From: Hydractinia symbiolongicarpus
Taxonomy: Eukaryota > Cnidaria > Hydrozoa > Anthoathecata > Hydractiniidae
Direction of reading: 5' to 3'
Length of the DNA stretch: 64,000 nucleotides
Assembly (NCBI RefSeq): GCF_029227915.1
Contig: NC_079888.1
Location: forward strand, 13,375,001 to 13,439,000
The translations under genes and the position numbers were made by a program. How positions within the stretch are numbered: position 1 is the first letter of the stretch; each line of letters starts with the position of its first letter. Shown in pieces: positions 40,930 to 53,446 of this stretch. The notes under the pieces were generated by a model, which worked only from the letters and a program-made list of their open reading frames with translations, made no database searches and was not told the origin of the DNA.

Positions 40930-41590
40930 TTCTAGGCTACGTTTCGACAGCTACAGCTGTCATTGACGGGCAATGATCGTAATCATCTTTGGCTATTTAT
41001 TATTTGAAGAGATAATTAGAGGATCGAAATTAACCAATCAGATCACAGCAATTAAAGTAATTAACTTTTTTACGGACCCAGATGGAAGCAATAGATTTAT
41101 TAAAATCTTTCCTTTTTCTAAAAGTTCGCTTTTTGTTACGTTTCTTTTTCTAAAAGTTCGCTTTTTGTTACGTTTCGCCAGAACCATTATTTGCACTTTT
41201 TCCTAAATGTTTGCTTTCCGAAGTGCAGGTAACCATATTTCTGGAAGTTGATAGGAAATACTATTGAGACAAGTATTTCTGTCTATACTATTTATGATTT
41301 CTTTTACTTTTCTTGCTGTTCAACCAGACTCTCGGTCTATGATCTTTTTATTGTTCCAGTCTATATCATGATCATTCTTCCAGCTATGGTCCGCAATCTC
41401 ATTTTTGTCTGTATCTGCGTTGCGTACGGCTCTTTTGTGCTCTTGCACACGTTGTTTAAACATTCGTTTTCTTTCACCGACATAAACAGCATCACAATCC
41501 TTACACGGGATTTCGTAGACAATATTACATTGACTCTCTAGACATATTTTGTCTTTCGGATGCGACAGTATACTACGTAGCGTGTTTTTA
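40930..41590 (-). pseudogene. Penelope-like element 3' end with GIY-YIG endonuclease
   Basis: Minus-strand reading from about 41590: a Cys-containing linker, then IVYEIPCKDCDAVYVGERKR (Y...YVG core of the GIY-YIG nuclease with its CxxC), FKQRVQEHKRAVRN, NEIADHSW, IIDRES, one TGA, then KVKEIINS and LPEIWLPAL. This order is the endonuclease of Penelope-like retroelements. The reverse transcriptase is not present. The downstream part (40938-40966) holds a GACAGCTGTAGCTGTC hairpin followed by GAAACG. Confidence 0.8.
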
Positions 41591-41664
41591 GATTAAAACA
41601 CTGGCTTTATTTTATGATATTTTAATCATATTTTTAAAATTATTAAACAGCAATATCACCATAT

Positions 41665-42762
41665 GCGCGCCGTATCTCATGGAAACAAGTTGTTTATCAA
41701 CTGAAAAAAGAAAACCGAAGCGAAGAAGGTTGTCTGTTTTTTAAGTTAATCCTGAAAAAAGTTACTTCACACAAAGCATGCCAATGTTTACCCATCATGA
41801 GGTTAGCTTAAAGCTTATATGTTTTTCTCTATTTTACATTTTTGTGTTCTGGGACCGAGGTTGTATCGCATTCGAATATGACTGTAATTCGAATTTAAAA
41901 TGTAAAGAACAAATTGGTGCTGTCGAACGAAGTTAATAATGTTGTTGTCAGAAATATTTTTTAAAACGAAGAAAAACATACGATGATATAACATCACAAA
42001 AAGAATTGATTGGAAATGTATCAGACAATTGTAGCTATACATTTTCAATTCGTTCTCTTTGGGATGAAGCGAAATTTAGTTATCGAAGTAAAAAACCGAT
42101 TGGACTACTCAGAAAGCGAAAGAAAAGCAGGTGTGTTCTCTAAATTATTTGATAGAGAATTGAATTTGGGTGTATAACGATTTTTTAGGCGTTTCTTCCA
42201 GATAGATCAAATATGGGTCAGAAGTTTAGAATATCCTAAGAATATGTCTGAGCTTGATATTTTAAATATGAACATTTGTATGACGCCCAAAATTGATTAG
42301 AAGTTTACGTTTTTTATTGAGAATCAAACGAACTAAACTTTTTTGTGTCCAAGCAATGGGTAGAATTGCCATTAGCTATAGTAACTTATAGCATGCTTTA
42401 TTTTATTAAGGCATTATATATTTTCAGGCCATTGTCATGTTAAGAACATATTGAGAATAATGAGGATAGCATTTGTCAAAAAAGTTAAGAACATAGAGGC
42501 TGAAACTAAAACACACTATTCTTATAAAAACAGCGTGTATATCCTAGAAAAGAATTTACATAAACTGTAAAAAGTAATTTTTCCGTGGTTACTGTTTTAA
42601 TACTACAGACTGTGTAATTCAGTGTTGATGTCGTTTTAAAAAACCTAAACCTAAATTCTAAACTTAAATCAATGTTTACATCTGTTACGTTACGATCGTT
42701 TGAATTATATTCGATTCTTTAATTCGAAAACGCTGCATTGATTTTCTTGATTATAAGTTTGG
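41665..42762 (-). repeat. R1 repeat, copy 3 (inverted)
   Basis: Inverse of copies 1 and 2: contains inverted TATCCTAGAAAAGAATTT and GTAATTTTTCCGTGG blocks. Its beginning (CCCAAACTTATAATCAAG on the minus strand) directly abuts the long tetranucleotide array. Confidence 0.65.
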
Positions 42763-43456
<694 letters not shown>

Positions 43457-43549
43457 TATAACATTTTACACTACTATAACATTTTACAATGAAATATACA
43501 CATAGGACAATTAAGCGTGTAAGGACAACATACATTTTAATTGTTCGTA

Positions 43550-45215
43550 GGACTTATCCTTATAGACAGAACAGTTTTTGCAAACACACTAATTGCTCTT
43601 CAAAGGGGAAAAGCTTTTTGCCGTATCCATGTTGTAGTAATCTGGATCTCAGTTTACATTTTTCCGAAATCAGATCCGATAAGCGTTAAAAAAATTTCTG
43701 GCAGTCTCGCCCAATGCCACTGGTGGCAGAAAATACAAGTGGTATGAATGCTACATGTTCTATTTCGAGAAACCTGTCATTATAGGTCTTCTTCTTTTCT
43801 CTTAATTTTCCTCGTAAATCTTCGTCATTTCTTAGTTCACGGGTGTTTATAGATAATGGGTTAAATACCCGTACGTCGAAAAAAAAAATGCTATTTGACT
43901 TGCTTGCCAAAAACCTCTCGCACAAACATCCAATCGAGCTTCATCTCCTGTAATGGTGTTGTTGTTTTTTTGCTTAAATTTTTCTTATGAGAAAAGAGTT
44001 AAACGAGGTTCGACCACAACATTTTCACACACTGCCTCAAGCAAGTTAGCAGCAATGTTTCTCAGTTCATTATATCGCAGCAAGATGAATGCTCCATTTT
44101 TGCAGGAGCATGTCAAAGGTCAAAAGAAGAACCACACTCGCACTTACATGGCAACTTTCTCAGTTTCAACACATTTTTATGCAGATGAAGTCACGAAACA
44201 GTGGCTTGTTCAATTTTTTGATCATGGTAACCGATTATGGTTTTGAAATTGGGTGATAGCAATACTAGAAAATATTGGTATTCAAAGACCACCCTATCTT
44301 AGTGGTAGCAATACAAGGTTCCTCATCTCAACTGAGCAGTTCGATTCTCCTGTAAATGCTGGGATAAGCTCAGTCAATATAACATTATCAAGCCGTCTGA
44401 GTTAGTCATAAATGCTAGGGATAGTTTGCATACAATACAAAATTTTCTGTTTAAATCTTGTGACAAATGCACAATATGAAACTTGCGGCTCAATATAGGC
44501 AATTTCTCTTAGCAAATGAATCTGTTTGATCCAATCGTCAACCTTGTCTTGCATATACTGTTGTTTGTATGCAGCCAACAAGCATGAGAAGCAGAGGAAT
44601 GAAACAAAAGCCTTTGCACGGTCTCAACTCTCATCCACCAACTATAGAAAATCGAGAATGTAATGAATAGCAATTAGGAACAAATGTTGCCAACGTTGAA
44701 CATATGATTGTTACGTTGTGCAAAAATGAGTTAAATGCATTCGTTGCATCAACCAGAAGTAGGGATCAGTTGATTCATCTTCATAGATCGACCTCATTTG
44801 AGTGCACGATTGATTCGCAGCCTGCATTATGTCTGTAGTAAACCGACTGAACTCATTACATCATCTCTTGCACTTAACATAACCAACTTCCCTACTTTAT
44901 GTCTCAAGAGCTCTCCAATTCCTATAGGGTGAAGACCAGGATTTTTGTCAAGCAGTATGAGTCTACATGCAAGAAACGCTTTAAGGGTCGACGAAGCTTC
45001 TTCGTTGTAACAAAGCTTTTTAATCAAGATAGAAATTGCTAAACATAGATCACCCGAGCTGCTCCCAAAAGGTGAGCATGCAATGCCATACTTCTTCGTC
45101 CCTCCGATCCACCTTGTGTTCGTATAGTTGCTTTTTTAACAAGTTCGGCATCGATTGAATCGAACTTGACAGGATGTAAACGTTCTGGGACATCAACAAA
45201 CAGATTGGATTTTTT
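43550..45215 (-). pseudogene. Decayed reverse-transcriptase element
   Basis: Minus-strand relics in order: HPVKFDSIDAELVKKATIRT (about 45170), LACRLILLDKNPGLHPIGIG with RHKVGKLVM (44827-45027), a DPYFWLMQ...HLTHFCTT stretch corresponding to an RT first-Asp region (about 44700-44760), NELRNIAANLLEAVCENVVV (about 44030-44090), and FFDVRVFNPLSINT with FIPLVFSATSGIGRD (43686-43870). This order matches a family of cnidarian retroelements with a P-G-V-R-P-I-G-x-G-E motif; the class (possibly DIRS/YR) is not certain. Many stops and frame changes. Confidence 0.65.
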
Positions 45216-45223
45216 TGCTGCAA

Positions 45224-45293
45224 TTACTACTACTACTACTACTACTGCTGCTACTGCTACTACTACTGCTACTACTGCTACTACTACTACTTA
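45224..45293. repeat. Imperfect (ACT)n/(GCT)n microsatellite
   Basis: A run of TAC and TGC triplets of about 70 bp. Confidence 0.9.
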
Positions 45294-45443
45294 TTTATTT
45301 TGTAAAGCAGGTTAAAATACAAACGCAGCTAAAAACTGATGTGGACCTACAACAAAATATTAAAAATTAACTAAAAAGGGTAAATAATAAAAACGACTCG
45401 TGGAGTATAGCAGGTTGAAGAGCCTAGTGTAAGAGACTAGCTA

Positions 45444-45674
45444 CAATCGTTGCCAAAAGTGTTGAGATAATTTTTGAAATTTGAATTATTTCAACACTTT
45501 TACCCCCGCACCCCCATACAATGTTGCACTCAGGTTTTTTGAAGTCAGAGGTTTGCTGCTATGACTCTCCAACATTGTGTAAAGGGGGGAGGGGATAAAA
45601 AAGACGTATTTCTGTATTTATTGCCTTTTCTGTCACTAATGGTCAGTTTTCTCAACTACTTTTGACAACGATTG
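45444..45674. mobile_element. 231-bp MITE with TA duplication
   Basis: Inverted ends CAATCGTTGYCAAAAGT-G/A-TTGAGA (about 25 bp, three differences) are flanked by TA on both sides (45442-45443, 45675-45676). The inside has further self-complementary blocks (CAATGTTG / CAACATTG, and C-run / G-run). Tc1/mariner-type mobilisation is likely. Confidence 0.7.
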
Positions 45675-45899
45675 TAGAAAGTGCAAAACTAGGACTACTT
45701 CAGGATTGTTGCATGCTAGAAAAATAATAATAAACAAATGTGATGAAATATATGAATACAAAAATATGGCTATGAAGGCAAAATATATAATCCAATAAAA
45801 ATTTTGATATATAAGTAAAAAAGTTAGAAGTATAAACAATCAAATAAAGAGAAAATTTTCCTCAAAGTATTATATTCGAAAGAATAGGAACTTGAGAGT

Positions 45900-48125
45900 G
45901 TTGCTCTGTTTAAAGCTAGCATTTGCTTTAACTGCTTAACTTTCCAGTTAATGTTATCTCTTACAACTGTGATTTGGTTTTTCCAATTCAGCTTATTGTC
46001 CATAACTACACCTAAGACTTTATGATTACTGACAATTTGCTGATTTCTTGTAACGGACCAATAAAGCTTCTTTTAGATAGAATCAATATTTCAGATTTTC
46101 CTAGATGGATTACCATTCCATTTAACTTTGCCAAACTATTCAGATTTTTTGACAATATGTTTTTTTCGTCCAATAGAAAATCAATATTATAGAAAACACA
46201 GTATCCTATAGTGTCATCGTCAACATTTCGATGGTATCATCATGTGATGAGTCAGGCAGGTCATTAGAATGACAGCTATAGAATCTTTATAATGAACCAA
46301 AAATGAACTTTGTGGTACTCCTTGGTCAACGGGACAAAGGCTTAAATCACTACCTGATATAGTTCTATATTGATTACGGTCACGAAGGTAATCTTCACAC
46401 CAATTTAGCAAGTTACCAGTCACACCCATAGCTTGCAATTTACGTAACAGTGTGACATGGCATACACAATCAAACGCTTTGCTAAAATCGATTAGTACCT
46501 TTCCCGCCATTGCACCGTCTCTGATAAGGTCATACCAATGTTCGAATATATTTTACAGATGCAGTTTTGGAGAGCAGCCTTTTCTAAAACCCCATTGATG
46601 TCTGCTTAACAGTTAAACATGCTCGTCAAGAATTGAGGCAATGACACCTTCCGAAATTCCAGCTAAACAAAGAACACATATGGATCGGTAGTTCTCACAC
46701 TTAGATTTACTTCCCTTTTTATGGATACAACTAACTTTAGCAATTTTGTATCTAGAAGGATATTTATGTGTATCAAAACTTGATTTTGCAATGTAACGAA
46801 TACCATTTAAAATACTTGTACCAATTAAGTGGAGATCATGGTCACCGGCTTTTCTTTGTTTCATAATTTTCTTTGAGCTGTTGCAACAATTCTGGATTAT
46901 AACTAATATCATTGATTGTTGGTGTTATTCTATATAAATGCTCCTTTAAATAAGCTTTTTCACGGGTTTTGTCAACTTTACCAATATTAGCAAAATAGCT
47001 GTTCAGGGGCTCAGCTTGCTCTTTACTGTTGGTAATAACATTTCCGTTTTAATCTGTCAATGGGCACATTTTGTTTGTTCTGGAATTTCTACAAAATGCA
47101 TAAATGTTGTTCCAGAATTCTTTACTTGAGGGCTTAAGACCATGACATTTCTTTTTCCAGTAAGCTGATTCAGCTAAACAAACTAGCCTTTTGCATCTTT
47201 TGTAATCGATCCACTCTTTTGATCCCTTGGGTGTTGTTTGGACTTTTTTCAATAGTTTATAGCGAAGATTCATTTGTTTTCTGATCATGCCATTCATCCA
47301 AGGTTGTGTTTTGGTTCGAACTTTCACTTTTCTCTCCTTTATATGATATTAACGACATTCTTATAAAGCGACTCCCATGCAAACGCAACATCATCTACAT
47401 CATCAAAAACGTCACATACATGCCATGGTACACAGTTTATATCATATCTTAAACTGGTAATGTCAACATTTTAATAGTTTCGAACAGTTTTTATTGTAGA
47501 TTTACATCGTTGTGGCATAACATCAATTACACAATAGATAAGGTGATAATCTGAATTTTTAAGGTCAATAGGCTGAGACATTTTTAGCTTTTGTTTCGAG
47601 CATTAGCCGCAATTATATGATCAATTTAAGTTTGTGATCTGTCTGTTATCCAAGTTGCTTGTTTTATGATATTTAGCAAACTGTATCTTTGTAAAAGGGA
47701 GTTGAATTTGTAAGGCATATTATAATTAATGTAAATACTCTCGGTTTAGTCAATGTTAAAGTCTCCTAACATCACGAAGTTCGTTTTTTTTGGAACATAC
47801 ATCTTTAATAACTGTATTAAAACGAGGTATAAAGTTGGCTAAGTCTTTATGTGGTTGATAAATACAACCTATAAGAACTTTTTGAGATTTAACAACAACA
47901 TCAAGTCATACAAGTTCTAAATCGTTAGTCCGAAGGGAGGAGTTTTCATAACCTTTTAGGCAACTTTTGAAGTATGTGATAACGCCACCCCAGCCAGATT
48001 GTCCACTATTTCTGTCCTTCCTGAGCACATTGTAACGATCAACGTGTATCTCATTTTCTTTTTTTTAATTATGTAAATAAGAATCAGTTATTGCCAGTAC
48101 GTCTAATTTCGATTCATTTTTTTGG
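45900..48125 (-). pseudogene. LINE (CR1/L2-like) non-LTR retrotransposon, decayed
   Basis: Minus strand, 5' to 3': endonuclease remnants with NSGQSGWGGVITYFKSCLKG and VLIGCIYQPHKDLANFIPRF (about 47800-48020); linker (47049-47327) with TQPWMNGMIRKQMNLRYKLL; RT fingers with YKIAKVSCIHKKGSKSKCEN YRS (46613-46912); RT palm with LIDFSKAFDCVCHVTLLRKL and a GVPQSSF box (46220-46510); a degenerate DDDT active-site box near 46217; and a LGVVMDNKLNWKNQI thumb block (about 45960). Frameshifts and stops throughout. The 5' end near 48125 may be truncation. Confidence 0.85.
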
Positions 48126-49760
48126 TCCTTGGCGTCCAAAGCAAGCGAGAACACATAATGACGGCGCATCAATACACCCATTGCCATATGTTGAAAAAGA
48201 CACAAAATACTCGTGCAAACTATCTTTTTAGTTCTGTTGTGTTTCCTTTTTTATGTTTTACACAAATATGTATTCAATGGGTATATTTTGCAACCCCGTT
48301 TTATCTTTTGAGCAATGTCGCTATATCAAAAAGCAAGATAGAGTCCTGAACTTGAGTCAAAAATTGACTCCTGGAATTGGTATATATCATCCAAGAAAAG
48401 ACAAAAGTCAGGTTTATTCATTTAAGTATTATTTTAAAAAGGATAGACTAAAAACATGTTTATAGGCTTCAAGAAAAATAATCTTTAATTGATGACTGTT
48501 TTCGATTTTTTAGTTATAGGTCCCCGATCTTTTTAGTGCTGGTAGACATGACATCACTCCATCTTGCCCAACATCGCTATTATCTCTTTCCAACCGATGC
48601 TTTCTAGTGCCAACTTCTCACATTTGTCATTACTTTATCATTATATATTTTTGTCATTTTTTTTGTGCAGTACCTGCTTTTAAGAGAGTGTTTACAATAG
48701 AATATTTTTGGAAAAAAAACTATCCGCCGTAGCCTTGATTGTCCGCTTTATAGTAATTTTTCTATAAGAGTTTAACTTAAAATCAATCCGTTTCATGTAC
48801 CACTGTCCGCGTTAACGGAATGGTCATTTTAATGTGTGTCTGTGTTAACGGAATTCCACTCTACCAGTCATAGTCACCGGGACATCTATCCAGTGGTCAA
48901 ACCATCAAAGTAAGGCACGTTCTAGCTTTTAAATGTTTCTGAAAGAAAAGTTGAGGACCCCGGCCTTTTCAGGGTGAAAGAAAATTAACCCTTGCCCTTT
49001 TTCAGTCATCAAAGAATTTATCTTTTTTTGTTAAATAAATAGCAACCTAGTCTTCAGGTGTTATGATCTAACTCTAGGGTTGTTTGGTCCGATATTTGCC
49101 CGTGTATTTGCGGGATCCGTCCTTTTGGAGTTAGCCTATAAATTGGTCTGCACACATTACTTGGTAACCTGTGGGAAAATTATGTAGAGAATTTGTTTGC
49201 TGTTGGCAAAACAAAAAGATACAAAACTTTAATAATAATTTTACAACTGTTTTCTATATATGCCTGTTCACACATCTGTCGCTGGAAATGATTTGCACTA
49301 GACAGAGTGGACTGGACAGTTGGACAGTTGGACCAGAGTTGAAAGTAAAATCTAAACTTCACTTCGATGTTTAGCCTACCAAGGTATCAGTCATTTCTAA
49401 CGAAAAGAAGCAATAGATGTTCTGAATTTATGTGGCAGCTGCTAAATATTTTAATCACATATAGTTTCATCGACATGCTTTTTTCCAATACACGCGAACA
49501 TTATCGTCAACGATGAAAAAAAGTTAGCAAAGATTATTGTTTACGAAAAATTAATGCGCGCGAAAAAGAATGAGCTGATTTAAAAAGCAGCATAAGCTGC
49601 GATACCATGTTATTCATCGTGTCAGTATACATATAATCAGCATTCAGCATGCCAGATCGGTGCGATTCTCCGCAGGATAGTAAAAACGCTTCAGTGAATA
49701 CAATATTTTCAGCAGAACTATTTTTGTTGCTTATAGTTAAAAGAAAGAACATAATTCAGA
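48126..49760. other. Gene-free stretch with short repeats
   Basis: 48720-48865 carries relatives of the TATAAAGCGGAC repeat (also at 7359-7793). Nothing else is recognised. Confidence 0.35.
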
Positions 49761-50913
49761 ATGAAGATATTATTTTTTGAAATATTTATTTTATTATGTG
49801 TTGCCATACACAAAGGTTCAGCAACAAAATGTAAGTAATTTTATTTATAGCGGACACCTCTCTGAAACGGTCTCTTTTCTCAGAAACGGTACAGCTAAAC
49901 CTCTTTATAGCTAAAGTTCTTTATAGCGGACACCTCACAAACTTGTTTTACCTTTTGAGTGAAAGATATTTACAATGTGTTGTCTTTAGGCTCTTTCTTC
50001 TTCCAAAATCAGCCTCTCGACATAATTTACCCGATTTCACTATACCCTAATGCACAACACAGGGTTTTTGAATTAATAAAGTCTATGTGTGCGTAGCGAA
50101 TATTTCTTCGAGGTTCCAATACGGCTGCGATAGGGAAATTTTACTGTGTTACGTTATAACAATAAAAAACTGTTTAAAATGTGTTGGAATTGTATAATTT
50201 TATCTTTAGATACTGTTACGAACCCGGGGCCTACATTGGAGTTTATGAACCTCTTAAAAAAATGTACGGACTATTTGGGTACCGGAGAAATAACAAAAAT
50301 CAATTTGTTAGCCTCAGAGAAAGAACAGGATTTTTTAGACAGCTTAGATCAAAGTGACAAAGCTGTTTATGTTTTCGTATGGTCACCAACTTCGTTCACA
50401 GTCGACGAATATGAGAAGCGTAATCAGGAGTTAATCGACTACATAAATGGGCGTGTGAGTCAATCCAAAATCGATATGTATCCACTCTTTGTCGGGCAAG
50501 CTTCTTCAGTGCGAGCGCGTATGAGTAAACATCTTTCATTACGTGCATCAGGTAAAGTTGGCGCATTTTCAAAGGAAGACAAAGAAACTAGGTTAGCTAT
50601 CGATGAGCCGAACAAGAGAGTGTACTTCGATCAAATCTTAAGTCAAATTTTCATGACAAGAGTTGAGTTGTCCACTTTAGAAGAAGCTAGAATGACAGAA
50701 CAATTTCTACTCTACGTGTTCACGCTTCCCTGTAATATTGTTTCGAGTGCATGCAAGCTCACTGTATTCGATCGAAAAGATATCAACAACAGAAACATAA
50801 TCATGAATGAATATAACACCGTCAGAAATAGTATAAAGTCTATTTATACATACGTTCGCTTGTTTCCACAAGTAGCACCCTACAGAGACTTCTTTGACAG
50901 CTTGTTTCGATAA
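49761..50913 (+). CDS. Predicted secreted GIY-YIG-like protein, two exons
   Basis: Exon 1, 49761-49830: ATG plus a 23-residue signal-peptide-like sequence (MKILFFEIFILLCVAIHKGS), donor T|GTAAGT. Intron 49831-50209, acceptor TTTATCTTTAG. Exon 2, 50210-50913, ends TAA. The phases match (70 + 704 nt = 258 codons). Middle of the protein: AVYVFVWSPTSF, then PLFVGQASSVRARMSKHL, then LSTLEEARMTEQFLLYVF. The spacing of the Y-x-F strand, VGQAS, Arg/His helix and distal Glu resembles a GIY-YIG fold, but the match is loose and the domain call is moderate. A single-exon start at 50146 is also open but has no supporting context. No host-family name is known to me. Confidence 0.55.
49831..50209 (+). other. 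Intron of the secreted GIY-YIG-like gene
   Basis: GTAAGT ... TTTAG. Contains two TTTATAGCGGACACCTC motifs related to the dispersed repeat at 7359-7793. Confidence 0.55.
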
Positions 50914-50939
50914 ATACACCTTTTGATTTGATGAAACTA

Positions 50940-51110
50940 GGAAGATAAACTTTTTATGAGTGAACCAATATTTTTATGAGAGAAACAATTTTTTCATAAG
51001 GGAATTTCTTTATCAGTGAACCACTTGCATAAATCAGAGAACCACACTTTTCATGAGCGAAACACTTGCTTCGACGAATAAACCAATTGATTTGATTAAA
51101 GACTATTTCC
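50940..51110 (+). repeat. Imperfect tandem motif downstream of the GIY-YIG-like gene
   Basis: Five or so diverged units of the form GTGAACCAATTTTTATGAG (roughly 25-32 bp apart). May lie in the 3' untranslated region. Confidence 0.45.
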
Positions 51111-52060
51111 ATAAAAAAACTTCTGTTCCATGAAGCTCGATTTTTCAAGCAACGACTATTAAACTTGATGCGATGTATATCTTATTTTATAGAAGAATTT
51201 ACGGGAAATATAACCGGGTAAAAAAAAACAAAAAAAACTGACGATCTAATGCGGGAGGCAAAAAACTAGCCGAGATAACTTTAGCGATTTTAGATTTAAA
51301 GCAACGTCTACAGTTGATGTGTATGCAAATATATTACCGAGTTTCAAGAAAGATTTAATAATTCGAAGGTGAAACAAGGTAAAACAAAAAAAACACATGT
51401 GTCTCCAACATCTGCGCCCACGAAGCTTTTGCGGCACATTAATATTTTACCATCATGTATCATGGTTGCAGCGCAGGACCAGTCCCCTCTGTTCACAAGC
51501 GAAAATTGTACCTCGGGTCTTACGAATTTATAATTCACATTTTGAACACCCAACCACAATAAAACAAGAGACAAGGGGCGTCAACAATATCCACAACGAA
51601 ATTAATAGGACGGAAAAATTTTACTAAATGATTTAACAAGGTCTGTGGGGATTTTTGACCGCAGCGCGTTTCGACTAAATTTGACGTTTGAAGTGAAACT
51701 TCAGTAACCTTGGTTCATTAAATACAAATTAAGAAAAAAAAATAATAAAACTTGTGATACCATAGGAATTGCTTTGGTTTACAACATCCTTAAGCTAAAT
51801 ATTTAGGCTGTTAAGCATTCATAAAAAAAACTTCGCACGAAGCTGTGAATAAGATTAAACGTTCGCCGCATGATCTAAAATTGTTTTGAGTATAATCAGC
51901 CAAGGAGGTTTTCAGGCCTTTTCCGCAAAGTATTTTTAAGAGTAGCAATACTATTTATAGCGACCCTATTAATTCTTTTGAGAGCGCATTTTCAAACATT
52001 AAAAGTTAACAAACAACTTTATGAAAAATTATGAGGACCAACGTTGAAAACAAAAATGGC
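51111..52060. other. No gene supported
   Basis: A minus-strand open frame at 51344-51574 has a plausible amino-acid mix but no domain and no clean splice sites; left unassigned. Confidence 0.3.
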
Positions 52061-52063
52061 TTA

Positions 52064-52460
52064 AGGCTGGTTCTCACTTATCGTCTTAAGGCTAACGTAA
52101 GACGATCTTAAGCCTTAAGACAGTGTTAAGGCTTACCCTAGTGTGAATCGCAAAATTCGAAATTTTTGTCTTAAGCCCTAAAACAATGTCTTAAGCGTTA
52201 AGATGGGTATCAAATTTTTAGCTTAGGACAGGATTTTTTACAAAAAAAACAAAACAAAACAAGTGAAAACAAAATGGCAGCGCTTTCATTGAGAAAAAAA
52301 CAGATTTGCGCGTTGGCAATTTTCATGCTCGTGGAAGAAGAGGAATTTTGACCCAAGAAAAGAAGATTTTGGGTAAGGAAACATCTGCAGCAACGTGTAA
52401 GAGTCATGGAGACTTTCATATTTTGATAAATGAACTGCTTTTAATCGATGCACAAATTTT
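52064..52460 (+). mobile_element. Harbinger-type relic, left end only
   Basis: TTA (52061-52063) followed by AGGCTGGTTCTCACT, one or two bases different per block from the complete element's end at 5532. About 200 bp in, the plus strand reads MAALSLRKKQICALAIF and, in another frame, KKRRFWVRKHLQQR, the N-terminus of a HARBI1-type transposase. The rest and the right end are missing. Confidence 0.6.
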
Positions 52461-53440
52461 TAATTTAAACTGTGAATAAAAATCTCGCGTATTAGACTTC
52501 CTCGTCCCCAGGGCTTTTTGACTTTTTAGTATGAAGGTGACGTCGAAAGATAGCGAATTTTGAAATACGATTGGCTTTCACATTTTCGCATAATTATGAT
52601 TTTTTTCCTTAATCAGCACTTTTATCAGGTTAATAATAATGGTGCCGTAATCAATCAGTTTTGTAAACAAAACTTTATAAAGCTAGCAAAATTTATAAAA
52701 AACATTTTGGTGTTACTTTTTTGGATTTATTAAAACATAACTGACTCTTAGTGCTGCGTTGTACATAAAGAAAGTACGGCGGCCGAGAAGTGCATGAAAG
52801 TAAACTCTTTTTCACTAAAAGTAAACTCTTTTTCACTAAAAAGTACACGAAAACTGGCTAAGCTCACATAGGTCTATCGAAGAAACTTATGTTTTCCTAG
52901 GTTTAAATGGGAAATTCCATAGGCATCGCTGCTCTTTAACTTCCGTAAATAAAAAAATTTGAGAAGCTCTTTCCTGATATTATCTGAGAAACAGAACCAT
53001 GCACACTCTTATTCAATAAGATCATCTGGATCTTAAGGGGGATTTTCACGAAGCGAATTGAACGGCGAATTCGACGGGGAATTGTATCTGAGCATGCGCA
53101 GTTTTGTTTATTATGATTTTGCATCGGAATATTCGCTTCGCTGTAAAGTAGAAAAAGGTTCCTGCTTTTTCGCGGCTAAAGGTTTCGCTGCTAGTTTTAG
53201 ACCATTCAGAACGCGGTTAACCAATGTAAACAATGAATTTGGCGTCTAATTTATTTTGTCGTGAAAATTAAAAAGCGAATTCCTCCCTGTCTCATTTAAC
53301 AACTTACTAGTAAAATCTTGGAGAGTTAATGCGGGTGTCAAAGTTCTGCAATGTTCTTGTGTGCACTTTAACATATAACTGACATGTAGAAGGCCAGTAT
53401 ACTGAGGTTAACGCCTTATGTGTAATTTTTAGCAAGTTTT
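52461..53440. other. No gene supported
   Basis: 53037 onward begins AGGGGGATTTTCACGAAGCG behind TTA, possibly the end of another Harbinger-type MITE, but no matching inverted end was found. Confidence 0.3.
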
Positions 53441-53446
53441 TAGCAA

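Noticed and set aside
50146-50250. 2A-like TVTNPGP motif at the start of the GIY-YIG-like frame
   Set aside because: The key Asp-Val/Ile-Glu before NPGP is not kept, and the splice model places the motif just after a signal peptide, so ribosome skipping is unlikely.
51344-51574. Minus-strand 76-residue frame
   Set aside because: Plausible composition but no domain and no clean splice sites.
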